64,000 nt of DNA from an uncultured Porphyromonadaceae bacterium (GCA_902493335.1 CABUPJ010000014.1:3801-67800), one strand, 5' to 3'; positions 26,702 through 35,688 are shown, counted from the stretch's first letter. Notes: generated from the letters alone by a model not told the origin. Program-made: numbers and translations.

Positions 26702-27732
26702 CTGATTACTTTACATTCGACATTCATTCCCGACCGCAGACGGCTCATATCCTCGCCGTCGGTTTCGGGCGCAAACCTTATTTTCACGGGAATGCGCTGT
26801 TCGACCTTGACAAAGTTGCCTGTGGCATTGTCTTGCGGTATGGGAGAATATTTTGCCCCCGTGGCGTTTGAGATAGCTTCGATGATGCCCGTATATTTTA
26901 TGTCGGGTAGGGCGTCGACAGAAATCGAGACTGTGTCGCCGATTGCCATTCGGGCTGTCTGTGTCTCCTTATAGTTGGCCACGACCCAGGTATCGCCGGT
27001 GTCGACGACTGACACGATTGTCTGTCCGGGCTGTATCAGCTGTCCGGGCTGTATGTTGCGGCGCGATGTATATCCGTCGCATGGTGCGGTCAGCACCGTG
27101 TACGACAGGTTGAGTTCGGCGAGGCTGACGGCCGCTTCGGCCAGCTCTATGCCGGCGTCGTTTTGGCCGAGGCGGTGGCGCTGCTGCTGGGCGACCAGGC
27201 CGGTAGAGTTCTTCTGTCGTTTCAGCATATCGCGTTTGGCTTTGAGTGCAAGGCAGTTTGTCTCGACGGCATCATACTGCTGCCGCGTCACGGCATCCTG
27301 GGTCAGCAGGGCCGAATAGCGCTCGAGGTCACGTTCTGCGTTGCGCAGCAGGGCTTCGACTTCGGCAAGCGCCGACTCGGTGACGGTTATGTCGTTGGTC
27401 GAGGTCGATACGGCCGATGTCGCGACATTCTTGCCTGAGAGGGCGTTTTGCAGATTGGCTTTGGCCTGAGCCAGCTGGAGACGGAAATCGGCGTCCTCGA
27501 TTATCGCGAGTGTGTCGCCTTTGTGTACCGGAGTGTAATCGTCAAAACGTATTTCTTTCACGAACCCCTGAACGCGGCTGATTACCGGCACAATGCGTTG
27601 ATAAACCTGAGCGTTGTCGGTGTATGTCGATGACGAGAAGCCAATGAACCTGAAGGCTATCCATGCAAAACCTATAGCTATGAGAATTATGACTCCGGCA
27701 TTCTGGAGCCTGCGGCGAGTTTTCTGTTTCAT
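26698..27732 (-). CDS. HlyD/EmrA family periplasmic adaptor
   Basis: 344 residues. One N-terminal transmembrane segment (about 12-30, VIILIAIGFAWIAFRFI) is followed by the split biotinyl-lipoyl halves (VQGFVKEIRFDDYTPVHKGDTL and the later TAPCDGYTSRRNIQPGQLIQPGQ), a long helical hairpin between them (about 95-205), and the beta-barrel domain. This is the membrane-fusion component that joins the MFS pump to TolC. It overlaps the genes on both sides by 4 bp, so the three are translationally coupled. Confidence 0.9.
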   Translation of the reverse strand: MKQKTRRRLQNAGVIILIAIGFAWIAFRFIGFSSSTYTDNAQVYQRIVPVISRVQGFVKEIRFDDYTPVHKGDTLAIIEDADFRLQLAQAKANLQNALSGKNVATSAVSTSTNDITVTESALAEVEALLRNAERDLERYSALLTQDAVTRQQYDAVETNCLALKAKRDMLKRQKNSTGLVAQQQRHRLGQNDAGIELAEAAVSLAELNLSYTVLTAPCDGYTSRRNIQPGQLIQPGQTIVSVVDTGDTWVVANYKETQTARMAIGDTVSISVDALPDIKYTGIIEAISNATGAKYSPIPQDNATGNFVKVEQRIPVKIRFAPETDGEDMSRLRSGMNVECKVIR

Positions 27733-29048
27733 AATGTAGTTAATGTTCCTGCGATGAAATGAAGTTGGTAATAATAATATCTTGTTGAGATTTCAGCGTT
27801 GACGAGACGTACGCCGGCATCGAGGCGCGCGTTAGACGCGTCGAGCATGTCGGTGAGAAGCGCGAGCTGGTTGTCGAATCTGTTGGCGACCACGGCATAG
27901 TTCTCATCTGCGAGCTGCACGTTCTTGCGCTCGATTTCGAGGCGTTCCTTCGCCTGACGGTAGAGGGTGGTGGCCTCGGTTATGTCCCTTTCGATGTGTG
28001 CGGCTGTGGCCTCGCGTTCATTGCGTATGCTCGCCAGCGCGAGATTATGTTTTCTTGTTGACCTGGGCGTTGTGAAAAGCGACGAGATATTCCATTTGAC
28101 ATTGACGCCGACAAACCATGCGTTGTAGTTCTTGTCGATGGCCGGCACTTCAAATGTGACAGGCCCGAGAAAGTTGTCTCCGGCGACAAGCCCAATTTTC
28201 GGTATGTAGTCAGCGTGGGTGATTCGGCGCTTGAGGCGCTCCATGTCGGCTGACAGGTCGAGAGATTTCAGCGACGGCGAGTTTGTCGCGGCTGATTCCA
28301 TCCACGTGCCGGCATCGCTGTCTGCATTCAAATTGCCGTCTGCGGTAATGTCGGGTATGATTTCTGTCGACTGATCAAGCCCGAGCATCGAAACGAGATT
28401 GTTGTTGAAGATTCTTATGGCGTTTTCTGTCGCGAGACGGTCGTATGTGAGCGACGACAGGCGCAGCTCATAGCGTGTAATGTCATTTTTCAGGACGATG
28501 CCCTGAGAGTGCTTCGCCTTCATCTCTCCGATAAGCTTCTCTGTCAGTCGTATGTTCTCGTTATAGACTTGCAGGAGATTGCGGTGCTTGGCGAGTTCGA
28601 GATAATTTGTGGCAAGAGCCATTCTCACTGAGTTGACAGACAGCATGCGGTTGTTCTCGGCCATTTCGGTTCCTTTTTTCGCCAAACCTATGCCCGACGA
28701 GATGGCGCCCCCGGTGTAGACTGGCTGATATAGCTCTACGCCGAGAGTATTGCTGAAATGAGGCAGGCGGTCACGCGTGGCATTGCCGAAATCGCGGTCG
28801 AGTATGGTGCCGTCGCCGAGATAACTCAGCGTGAGCGACGCGTTCAATTGCGGCAGACGGGCGTTTTGGGCTACAGCTTCGCCCTGCCGCGCGGTAGCGA
28901 TTCTTGAATCTGCGGTAGCTATATCGGCGTTCTGTCTGTCTGCGAGGCCGAAAATTTCGCCGATAGACATCTGTCTGACTCCCTGACCGTATGCGCCGGG
29001 CATGAGTGTCACGACAAATGCCGCTAACAAATTGATTGTTTTTGTCAT
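27729..29048 (-). CDS. TolC family outer membrane efflux protein
   Basis: 439 residues with a signal peptide (about 1-21, LMPGAYGQG). Two repeated outer membrane efflux (OEP) halves are visible, with the LPQLNASLTLSYLGDG and PKIGLVAGDNF beta-strand segments and long alpha-helical stretches (LAKHRNLLQVYNENIRLTEKLIGEMKAKHSQGIV). It forms the outer membrane channel of the tripartite exporter and is the first gene of the operon. It is preceded by an unusually long leader described separately. Confidence 0.9.
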   Translation of the reverse strand: MTKTINLLAAFVVTLMPGAYGQGVRQMSIGEIFGLADRQNADIATADSRIATARQGEAVAQNARLPQLNASLTLSYLGDGTILDRDFGNATRDRLPHFSNTLGVELYQPVYTGGAISSGIGLAKKGTEMAENNRMLSVNSVRMALATNYLELAKHRNLLQVYNENIRLTEKLIGEMKAKHSQGIVLKNDITRYELRLSSLTYDRLATENAIRIFNNNLVSMLGLDQSTEIIPDITADGNLNADSDAGTWMESAATNSPSLKSLDLSADMERLKRRITHADYIPKIGLVAGDNFLGPVTFEVPAIDKNYNAWFVGVNVKWNISSLFTTPRSTRKHNLALASIRNEREATAAHIERDITEATTLYRQAKERLEIERKNVQLADENYAVVANRFDNQLALLTDMLDASNARLDAGVRLVNAEISTRYYYYQLHFIAGTLTTL

Positions 29049-29363
29049 CTGTAAAATATGATTATGATTGATATGTGGTTCTGAAAAGGCGCGCTGATTG
29101 CGGCATCATTACCCCCGCAGGGTTATGACGCCAAATGATTCGACAGCAAGGCGAATCTTACTGAAGTGTATTCCAGAATGCAGTCGGGTAGATGGGGGTT
29201 AAAGAGCAGAGCGTCGTTTTATCACAAAACTGTGGGACTCCCTTATAATCTTCGTTAAGTGCTAATGAATCAAGAGTGTAGTAAGTGTTTGTATACATCA
29301 TTCAGTTTGACTTTCCGCAGCCTTTTCCTCAAAGGCTGCATCGTCAAATCCGATGCAAAATTA
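29049..29363 (-). promoter_or_regulatory. Long 5' leader and -7 element of the efflux operon
   Basis: The minus strand has TAATTTTG (29356-29363) as a -7 element, about 300 nt before the tolC-family ATG at 29048. Inside the leader lie a 9-bp hairpin with a 5-nt loop (29317-29339, near the predicted 5' end), a small ACCC/GGGT hairpin near 29109-29126, and an open reading frame of 47 codons (29158-29301) starting MMYTNTYYTL. A leader this long before a pump operon could attenuate or sense a ligand. No known riboswitch was recognised. Confidence 0.4.
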
Positions 29364-29424
29364 CAAAAAAATAGTCAAAGAATGAGCCGTGCGATTGTAT
29401 GTAGGAATTCAAATTTATGAAAAC

Positions 29425-29455
29425 TTGAGATTTTCAGTAAAAATATTTATCTTTG
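29425..29455 (+). promoter_or_regulatory. Promoter of the DUF2806 gene
   Basis: A -33 TTG (29425-29427) and a -7 TATCTTTG (29448-29455) are 20 bp apart, and the ATG follows 17 bp later, giving a very short leader. Confidence 0.6.
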
Positions 29456-29472
29456 TAATAAAGGATTAAGTT

Positions 29473-30357
29473 ATGGGATCATTGATTGAAATTAATACCG
29501 AGGGTCTTGCCAAATTGGCTGAGACAATTTGCTACGCAACAGGCTGGACTGCGCGCGGGCGTAAGAAAATGGCAGATGCCGACTCCTACGCGGTGATAAG
29601 ACAGGCCGAGACTGAGGCCAAGGCTGAGTTGTTGCGACTTAAAGGTCAGGATGAAGTCGCAAATTATATTGAGGCGAGAGAAACACGCAAACTGAATAAT
29701 GTTAAATCTGTCCTTGAAAAGGCGACTTCGCATTTCACTGAAGGTGAGAAAGTCTCTGACGAACCGGTTAATGCAGACTGGACAAACCGATTTATTGGCA
29801 TCGTCGAGGATATCTCGGATGAGACGTTACAGGATATATGGGGCCGCATCCTCGCCGGTGAGGTGAAACAGCCTAATTCATATTCGCTCAGAACCCTTGA
29901 TCTTCTGCGCAATATCACCAAAGATGAAGCCGAGCTTTTTGTCAAGGCTTCGAAATATTATATCGAGGCCAACTTCATCTGTACCGAAGATTTTGCATTA
30001 TCGCTTCATGAAACCTTGCTTTTAGGCGAGATCGGGTTGATTAATAGCGAAGACTTGACGAAAGATTGGTCGGTTGAACCTAATGATGTAAATAAGATTC
30101 CTGTTGATAAACAAAATTTATTGATTTTGCATAATAATACTGATAGAAGGATAAGATGCAATATATCTGTCAAAAAACTGACAAAAGCCGGCATTGAAAT
30201 TATGACGTTGATAGAAAACCCTGAGCGGTCGGAGTTTTATAAATCGCTCACGCGTTTTCTCAAGGCAGAAGGTATCTCTCGGATAACCAGACACCACATT
30301 GTGGATTATGGCAATCAGTGTCAGTACTTGATACATGGCGAGGAGCTTGACGCATGA
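29473..30357 (+). CDS. DUF2806 domain-containing protein
   Basis: 294 residues without signal peptide or membrane span. The N-terminal third is helical and charged (AETEAKAELLRLKGQDEVANYIEAR). The core at about 95-165 carries the family pattern DWTNRFIGIVEDISDETLQDIWGRILAGEV and SLRTLDLLRNITKDEAELFVK. DUF2806 proteins occur sporadically and are often in accessory or phage-like contexts; the function is unknown. It has its own promoter, stands alone, and is less GC-rich at its C-terminus than the core genes nearby. Possible recent gain is inference. Confidence 0.75.
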   Translation: MGSLIEINTEGLAKLAETICYATGWTARGRKKMADADSYAVIRQAETEAKAELLRLKGQDEVANYIEARETRKLNNVKSVLEKATSHFTEGEKVSDEPVNADWTNRFIGIVEDISDETLQDIWGRILAGEVKQPNSYSLRTLDLLRNITKDEAELFVKASKYYIEANFICTEDFALSLHETLLLGEIGLINSEDLTKDWSVEPNDVNKIPVDKQNLLILHNNTDRRIRCNISVKKLTKAGIEIMTLIENPERSEFYKSLTRFLKAEGISRITRHHIVDYGNQCQYLIHGEELDA

Positions 30358-30462
30358 AGCTGTTTGGCTTTTGACGATTGCTCGCGCTGTTTTTTACTCT
30401 CTTGATAAATCTCCCGAGGGCTTTCGGTTGTTTATCTAATACATAATAACACAATAAAAACT

Positions 30463-31029
30463 ATGGATAAAAAATTGATTATATTCGTCCTGTTGCTGGC
30501 AAGTGCAATGTCAGCTGTGGCGCGGCCTCAGTATGAAGACGACGAAGAAACCGTGCAGCGCCGCGCGAGAGAGAAACGCATCGAGGCGATAAAAGACTCG
30601 ATTCGTGCAGTTGAAGCTTTCAAGGCTTTGCAGCAGTATGATTTTGTGATTGAAGCCGACAGACTGTCGTTCAAGTATGGTGAAACGGCCTATGTCACGT
30701 CAAGTACAAATTTCATCTCGCTCACAGGCGACCGTGCGGTCATACAGATAGCCCCCTTTCATGGCGGCGGCCCTAATGGAGTCGGCGGTATAACGCTTGA
30801 AGGCCGGGCGACTAACGTCAAACTCAAGACAGACAAAAAAGGCAATTCGACTCTGACGATGAATGTTTCGGGAGCAGTCATTTCGGCGACAGTCAGCATT
30901 ACGCTGCCTAAAAACGGATATATGGCGACGGCGATTGTCAATTCCAATTTCAGGTCAAACCGCATCACGCTCTACGGCACGCTGCTTCCGACATCTAAAT
31001 CCGATATATTCAAAGGTCGTTCATTCTGA
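30463..31029 (+). CDS. DUF4251 domain-containing exported protein
   Basis: 188 residues with a signal peptide (about 1-19, LASAMSAVA). A charged helical stretch (about 20-50) is followed by the DUF4251 beta-rich domain: YDFVIEADRLSFKYGETAYVTSSTNFISL, FHGGGPNGVGGITLEGRATNV and MNVSGAVISATVSITLPKNGYMATA. This Bacteroidota-specific family is periplasmic or surface-located and has no known activity. It lies 87 bp before the rubrerythrin gene. Confidence 0.85.
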   Translation: MDKKLIIFVLLLASAMSAVARPQYEDDEETVQRRAREKRIEAIKDSIRAVEAFKALQQYDFVIEADRLSFKYGETAYVTSSTNFISLTGDRAVIQIAPFHGGGPNGVGGITLEGRATNVKLKTDKKGNSTLTMNVSGAVISATVSITLPKNGYMATAIVNSNFRSNRITLYGTLLPTSKSDIFKGRSF

Positions 31030-31116
31030 TCTTGCGCTGTGAACCATTGTTAGGCCAATGGCGTTTAATTGAGGAAAGAATCAATTAAAACGTAAAAAAC
31101 ATTAAGCAGATAAAAT

Positions 31117-31698
31117 ATGGAAACAAAAAGCATCAAGGGAACACGCACCGAGCATAATCTTCTTGCATCTTTCGCCGGCGAAAGTCAGGCCCGTTCACGC
31201 TATACACTCTTTGCCGAGAAGGCTCTCGAAGAAGGCTATCAGCAGATTGCGGCTGTATTTATGGAAACAGCCAATCAGGAGCTGAGCCATGCACGTCAGT
31301 TCTTCGCTCTTCTCGAAGGCGGCACAGTAGAGATTTCGGCCGGCTATCCCGCCGGAGTTGTCGGTGATACGAAGACAAACCTTGCCGAAGCGGCGGCAGG
31401 CGAACGCGAAGAGTGGAGCGATCTGTATGAAAATTTTGCCAAGGTCGCCCAGGATGAAGGTTTCCCTCATATCGCAAACTTATATAAACTCGTAGCCAAG
31501 GTCGAGGTCATGCATGAACAGCGTTATCTCAAACTGCTCGAACGTCTCGAAAGCGGCACTGAGTTTGACGATGTTCAGCCTGTCGAGTGGATGTGCCGTC
31601 GTTGCGGGTTCACAGTCACAGCCAAGTCTGATCCTAAACGCTGTCCCGTCTGCGGCGCCGACCAGGGCTGGTTCCAGCGCAAGGCCAACAACTATTAA
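31117..31698 (+). CDS. rbr: Rubrerythrin
   Basis: 193 residues. The ferritin-like domain has the di-iron ligands in the FAGESQARSRY helix, the NQELSHARQFF helix (ExxH) and VEVMHEQRYLKL (ExxH). The C-terminal rubredoxin-like domain has CRRCG and CPVCG for one Fe(SCys)4 site. Rubrerythrin reduces hydrogen peroxide in anaerobes using electrons from rubredoxin or NADH systems. Length is standard. A small hairpin (31043-31060) lies in the gap from the DUF4251 gene, and a strong bidirectional terminator follows. Confidence 0.95.
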   Translation: METKSIKGTRTEHNLLASFAGESQARSRYTLFAEKALEEGYQQIAAVFMETANQELSHARQFFALLEGGTVEISAGYPAGVVGDTKTNLAEAAAGEREEWSDLYENFAKVAQDEGFPHIANLYKLVAKVEVMHEQRYLKLLERLESGTEFDDVQPVEWMCRRCGFTVTAKSDPKRCPVCGADQGWFQRKANNY

Positions 31699-31730
31699 TT
31701 CCTGCCGAATCATTATAAAAGGCATACATA

Positions 31731-31769
31731 TACACCAAAGCCCGACTTTGATAGCCGGGCTTTGGTGTA
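31731..31769. terminator. Bidirectional terminator between rbr and the HU gene
   Basis: A perfect inverted repeat, 14-nt arms (TACACCAAAGCCCG and its complement) with an 11-nt loop, lies between the convergent stops at 31698 and 31797. Confidence 0.8.
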
Positions 31770-31796
31770 TTAGATGATAGAAAGAATCGTTATTGA

Positions 31797-32069
31797 TTAT
31801 TTTACCTTTTCGGCAAGGTCGGCGCCGGCTTTGAATTTGACGGCTTTGCGTGCGGGAATTTCGATAGTTTCTTTTGTGCGGGGGTTGATGCCTGTGCGGG
31901 CACCTTTTTCTACTGTTGCAAATGTGCCGAAGCCGAGAATTGCAACTTTGTCGTCCTTGGCAAGAGCCTCGGCGATTGTTTCCACGGTAGCGTCGAGAGC
32001 GGCTTTGGCGTCGGCTTTGGTCAGACCGGCTTTGGCTGCGATCTCGTTGATAAGTTCTGTTTTGTTCAT
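31797..32069 (-). CDS. hup: HU family DNA-binding protein
   Basis: 90 residues, MNKTELINEIAAKAG..., with the DNA-binding arm region LGFGTFATVEKGARTGINPRTKETIEIPARKAVKFKAG containing the intercalating proline (RTGINPRT). It is a histone-like dimer that bends DNA. The promoter fits the consensus well (see the separate entry). Monocistronic. Confidence 0.95.
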   Translation of the reverse strand: MNKTELINEIAAKAGLTKADAKAALDATVETIAEALAKDDKVAILGFGTFATVEKGARTGINPRTKETIEIPARKAVKFKAGADLAEKVK

Positions 32070-32105
32070 AATTAATTAGAATTTAATTTTTTTGGTAACT
32101 ACGCG

Positions 32106-32135
32106 CAAATATAACGGTAAAAACTGAATAAACAA
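32106..32135 (-). promoter_or_regulatory. Promoter of the HU gene
   Basis: On the minus strand a -33 TTG (32133-32135) and a -7 TATATTTG (32106-32113) are 19 bp apart, about 37 bp before the ATG. Confidence 0.6.
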
Positions 32136-32218
32136 CAACTTTCTTTAAAAAAAATATAAAAAGAGTTCTTTTTTACCCATTTTGGACTATTGAGAGTCTT
32201 TTTTTGTTCTAAAATAGG

Positions 32219-32226
32219 TAATTTTG
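32219..32226 (+). promoter_or_regulatory. -7 promoter element for the rhomboid operon
   Basis: TAATTTTG matches TAnnTTTG; transcription would begin near 32233, so the gene must start at the ATG at 32257 and not at an upstream in-frame ATG at 32224. Confidence 0.5.
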
Positions 32227-32256
32227 CAGCATAATTCTAATTCGATAGACACAGAT

Positions 32257-33006
32257 ATGAGTTTTACTTCTTTTTTCAGCCGTATGTCACCTGTGACAAA
32301 GAATCTGGTGATAATAAATGTGCTGGTTTGGCTTTTCATGGCTGTTGTACCATCGTCGAAGGTCAGCATCGATTCGTTCCTGGCACTCCATTACTTCACG
32401 TCGCCGGGCTTCAACATTGTCCAGCTGTTTACATATATGTTTATCCACAGTGGCTTCACCCACATGTTTCTTAACATGTTTGCCCTTGTGATGTTCGGCT
32501 CCGTCATAGAAAACGCTCTCGGCTCTAAGCGCTTTCTTGTCTATTATATAAGTTGCGGCATCGGCGCGGCTCTGATTCAGGAAGGCGTTTTCGGCCTGAT
32601 GATAGCCAAATACAGCAATATGTTCTCGCCGGCAGACTATCAGGATATAATATCCCGCGGTTTTGAGGCCCTCAAACATAATATGAATTTCACCGACCCG
32701 ACGGCGGCAAAACTAAACGAACTTGTCAACACGCCTATGGTCGGTGCTTCGGGCGCCGTCTACGGTGTGCTTCTCGCTTTTGGCGTTCTTTTCCCCAACC
32801 AGCCGATTTATCTGATGTTTATCCCTGTGCCAATAAAGGCAAAATGGATGGTTGTCGGCTATGTTGTCATCGAACTTGTCTGCGGTGTCGGCGGCTATGC
32901 CTCGAGTGTGGCTCATTTCGCCCATCTCGGCGGTATGCTTGTCGGCTTCCTGCTTATCATGTACTGGAAAAAACGCGGCGATCTCAACAATCATTGGTTT
33001 TTCTGA
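32257..33006 (+). CDS. Rhomboid family intramembrane serine protease (first of two)
   Basis: 249 residues with about six transmembrane helices. The catalytic Ser is S165 in VGASGAVYG and the His is H223 in FAHLGGM; the FTYMFIHSGFTHMFLNM motif (HxxxxHxxxN) also fits. Rhomboids cut transmembrane substrates within the membrane. The loop between helices 3 and 4 (about 115-155) is long and charged. The gene is followed 4 bp later by a second rhomboid gene. Confidence 0.93.
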   Translation: MSFTSFFSRMSPVTKNLVIINVLVWLFMAVVPSSKVSIDSFLALHYFTSPGFNIVQLFTYMFIHSGFTHMFLNMFALVMFGSVIENALGSKRFLVYYISCGIGAALIQEGVFGLMIAKYSNMFSPADYQDIISRGFEALKHNMNFTDPTAAKLNELVNTPMVGASGAVYGVLLAFGVLFPNQPIYLMFIPVPIKAKWMVVGYVVIELVCGVGGYASSVAHFAHLGGMLVGFLLIMYWKKRGDLNNHWFF

Positions 33007-33010
33007 TCTG

Positions 33011-33739
33011 ATGACGTCGGGCATTAAAAAAAATTTCAGACGCGGCGATGTTGTTCTCTTCGCTCTGCTGATGGCAAACATACTGCTGCCGGTTGCGTCG
33101 GCGTTATGCTTGCAATTGTCGGGCCACAGACTGATTCTGGCACTTGACGGCAGCTGGAGCGTGCTGATTACTCAGCCCTGGACGCTGTTGACATATATGT
33201 TCAGTCACGGTTCGCTGATACATCTCGGCGTGAATATGCTGTGGCTCTACTGCTTTGCCCGGCTCTATATGTTCGCGGGACGCGGCAGGGGGCTGCTGGC
33301 GCTATATCTCGGCGGTGGTGTGGCCGGCGCTGTGGCTTTTATGGCGCTGAACGGACTCTTTGCCGATACGTCGTCGGTGCTCATAGGTTCATCGGCCTCG
33401 ATTGTTGCCATAGCCGTGGCCGATGCCGTGCTGATGCCTGACCGCAGGCTGTCGCTGCCCCTCTTCGGCGACATCAAAATAAAATGGATTGTCATATTTG
33501 TCGTGCTGCTGTTTTGTCTCGGACTTACATCGACTAATGCCGGGGGCAATCTCGCCCATCTTGGCGGAGCATTGTGGGGCCTCGGATACGCGATTAGAGA
33601 AAAATATGCCGCGACATCGCGGCATCGCTCGACACAGCACGTCGACCGAATCATAGAGAAAGCCAAACTCAGCGGTTATGACGCGTTGACTGACGATGAG
33701 AAGCAGGCGTTGTTCAGAAACTTCAGCAGCCGACGATGA
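33011..33739 (+). CDS. Second rhomboid family protein with C-terminal DUF6576-like tail
   Basis: 242 residues, start taken 4 bp after the first rhomboid (an ATG at 32852 is in an overlapping frame and gives no membrane features). The HGSLIHLGVNMLWL motif, S128 in IGSSASIVA and H183 in NLAHLGGALWG are the catalytic features. The C-terminal 30 residues (VDRIIEKAKLSGYDALTDDEKQALF) resemble the DUF6576 tail found on Bacteroidota rhomboids. The first and second proteins share little beyond catalytic motifs, so they are unlikely to be a recent duplication. It overlaps the downstream phosphodiesterase gene by 4 bp. Confidence 0.9.
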   Translation: MTSGIKKNFRRGDVVLFALLMANILLPVASALCLQLSGHRLILALDGSWSVLITQPWTLLTYMFSHGSLIHLGVNMLWLYCFARLYMFAGRGRGLLALYLGGGVAGAVAFMALNGLFADTSSVLIGSSASIVAIAVADAVLMPDRRLSLPLFGDIKIKWIVIFVVLLFCLGLTSTNAGGNLAHLGGALWGLGYAIREKYAATSRHRSTQHVDRIIEKAKLSGYDALTDDEKQALFRNFSSRR

Positions 33740-34878
33740 AACAGACCAAGCCTACAGCAAACCGGTTCAGACGTTTTATCACTGTCCTGATGATGGTGAT
33801 TACCGTTGTGCTCGGTCTCGGTCTCCTTGTTTCGGGATATGCCGGATATGTCGATCCGGCCGATTGCCGCTATGCCGGTTTTGTCGAATTGAGTTTTTCG
33901 ATATGGCTATATGTTATGCTTGCGATTGTCTTAATCGATGCCTTTGTCGCCCGTCGTGCCGCGATAGTTGGTGTCAGTTTTTTAATTGCAGCACTTCCTG
34001 TCATCCTCGATTACAGCCCGCTGAATATTTCAGAACCGAAGCCCGGCGAAGGTGAGCGTGAGATAAAACTGCTGACCTACAACGTCCTCGGCTTTTATGA
34101 CCAAAACAAGGAATATCAGGGCGACATCAACCGGACAGTCTCATATATCATCAACAGTGGAGCCGATGTCGTCTGTCTTCAGGAGGCTTTGCCTATTGTC
34201 CGCAACGTATCATTGCATATTACTGACGCTCAGGTCGATTCGATTCACAGCATCTATCCTTATATCTATCTTAGCGGATGGGAACAGATGATACTGTCGA
34301 AATTTTCCGTCGAGCCTGTCAGGACCGATTTCAGGTGCGGTGGTTCCGGCGAGTTTGATCTCGGAGTCTTTCGGCTCAATATCGATGGCTGTAAGATAAC
34401 GGTTTTCAACGTTCATCTCAAATCGATGGACCTCACTCTTGCCGACCGCGAGGTATATGAAGATTTCTCGCGTTTCAAGAATAACGACAATATAAAGGAA
34501 ATAAAGAATAACATCAAGGAAGTCAAACAGCAGGTGCTCGGCAAAGTCGTAGCCGCCGGTGTTGCCCGGGCTGCCGACATGCCGTCGCTATTGAAATATA
34601 TCGAACATTACGGCGGACCCAACGCTATTGTCTGCGGCGACTTCAACGATGTCGCCTGGTCTTACTCGATACGCTGTCTCGAGTCAGCCGGTTTCCGTCA
34701 GGCATATCGACATGCCGCGTTTGGGCCGATGATTACATATAACTCTAATAATCTGTTTTTCAGAATAGACCATATACTCTACCGCGGCTGTCTCGAGCCT
34801 GTCTCGGTTTCGCGCGGCCGTCTGAAGACGTCAGACCATTATCCATTTGAAGCGACATTCATCATCAAAAAACAATAA
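33736..34878 (+). CDS. Endonuclease/exonuclease/phosphatase (EEP) family membrane protein
   Basis: 380 residues. Two or three N-terminal transmembrane segments (about 15-35, 55-70, 75-90) are followed by an EEP domain with LTYNVLGFYD, VVCLQEALP, VCGDFNDVAW and the final SDHYPFEA motif, i.e. the Asn, Glu, Asp/Asn and His residues of the DNase I-like superfamily. Function may be phosphodiesterase on lipid, nucleotide or nucleic acid. The 4-bp overlap with the second rhomboid gene ties it to the rhomboid operon, a recurring arrangement in Bacteroidota. Confidence 0.88.
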   Translation: MKQTKPTANRFRRFITVLMMVITVVLGLGLLVSGYAGYVDPADCRYAGFVELSFSIWLYVMLAIVLIDAFVARRAAIVGVSFLIAALPVILDYSPLNISEPKPGEGEREIKLLTYNVLGFYDQNKEYQGDINRTVSYIINSGADVVCLQEALPIVRNVSLHITDAQVDSIHSIYPYIYLSGWEQMILSKFSVEPVRTDFRCGGSGEFDLGVFRLNIDGCKITVFNVHLKSMDLTLADREVYEDFSRFKNNDNIKEIKNNIKEVKQQVLGKVVAAGVARAADMPSLLKYIEHYGGPNAIVCGDFNDVAWSYSIRCLESAGFRQAYRHAAFGPMITYNSNNLFFRIDHILYRGCLEPVSVSRGRLKTSDHYPFEATFIIKKQ

Positions 34879-34893
34879 CCGATCTACTCGAAA

Positions 34894-35688
34894 ATGACAG
34901 TAAAAACACCCGCCGAAGTCTTAGACCGTGCACTTGCCGCCGGTGAGAAAAAAGTGGCGCTCACGCGCTCGAATTTTTCTAAACTCATAGTGCTGAGTAT
35001 CCTTGCCGGAGCATATATAGCCCTCGGCGGAGTGCTTTCTCTTATCGCGGGCTATGGCTTTCCCGAGGCGACGGCGGCCAATCCGTCGTTGCAGCGCCTT
35101 CTCAGCGGCGCCACGTTTCCTATAGGCCTTATCCTTGTCGTCGTGTTAGGCGCCGAGCTGTTCACCGGCAACAACGCCATGCTGATGCCTTTGTATATGA
35201 AGCGCGGTTGCACCGTCGGCGACATCGCTCTTAACTGGACGGCTGTCTGGTGCGGCAACCTCGTCGGTGCCCTTGCGGTGAGCTATTTTCTTGTCTGTCT
35301 GCCGGGCCTGACAGCTGTCGAGCCTTATCATTCGGCCATCGTCAGGATAGCCGAAGCCAAAGTGTCTATGCCGCAGTATGTGGTATTTCTCAAAGCTATA
35401 GGTGCCAACTGGTGTGTCTGCCTTGCCGTTTGGCTCGCCATGTCGGGCAATACGCTGACTGAGAAGATGGCGGCCTGCTGGTTCCCGGTCTTTGCATTTG
35501 TCACTCTCGGCTATGAGCACTCGATCGCCAATATGTTCTTTATCCCGACGGGCATCTTCGAGGGTGCCGGTGTCACGATAGGCTCTATGGTCTGCGACAA
35601 TCTGATTGCCGCCACGCTCGGCAACATCGTCGGCGGCGCGCTCTTCGTCGGCTGTATCCACGCCTGGCTTCACCTCAAACGCGACTGA
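34894..35688 (+). CDS. focA: Formate/nitrite transporter (FNT) family channel
   Basis: 264 residues, six transmembrane segments, with the family signatures GAYIALGGVLSLIAGYGFP and NWCVCLAVWLAMSGNTLTEKM. The tail YEHSIANMFFIPTGIF holds the conserved HxxxN region of the FNT pore. It exports or imports formate or nitrite/hydrosulfide; formate is the likeliest for a fermenter. The gene lies 15 bp after the EEP gene on the same strand. Confidence 0.9.
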   Translation: MTVKTPAEVLDRALAAGEKKVALTRSNFSKLIVLSILAGAYIALGGVLSLIAGYGFPEATAANPSLQRLLSGATFPIGLILVVVLGAELFTGNNAMLMPLYMKRGCTVGDIALNWTAVWCGNLVGALAVSYFLVCLPGLTAVEPYHSAIVRIAEAKVSMPQYVVFLKAIGANWCVCLAVWLAMSGNTLTEKMAACWFPVFAFVTLGYEHSIANMFFIPTGIFEGAGVTIGSMVCDNLIAATLGNIVGGALFVGCIHAWLHLKRD

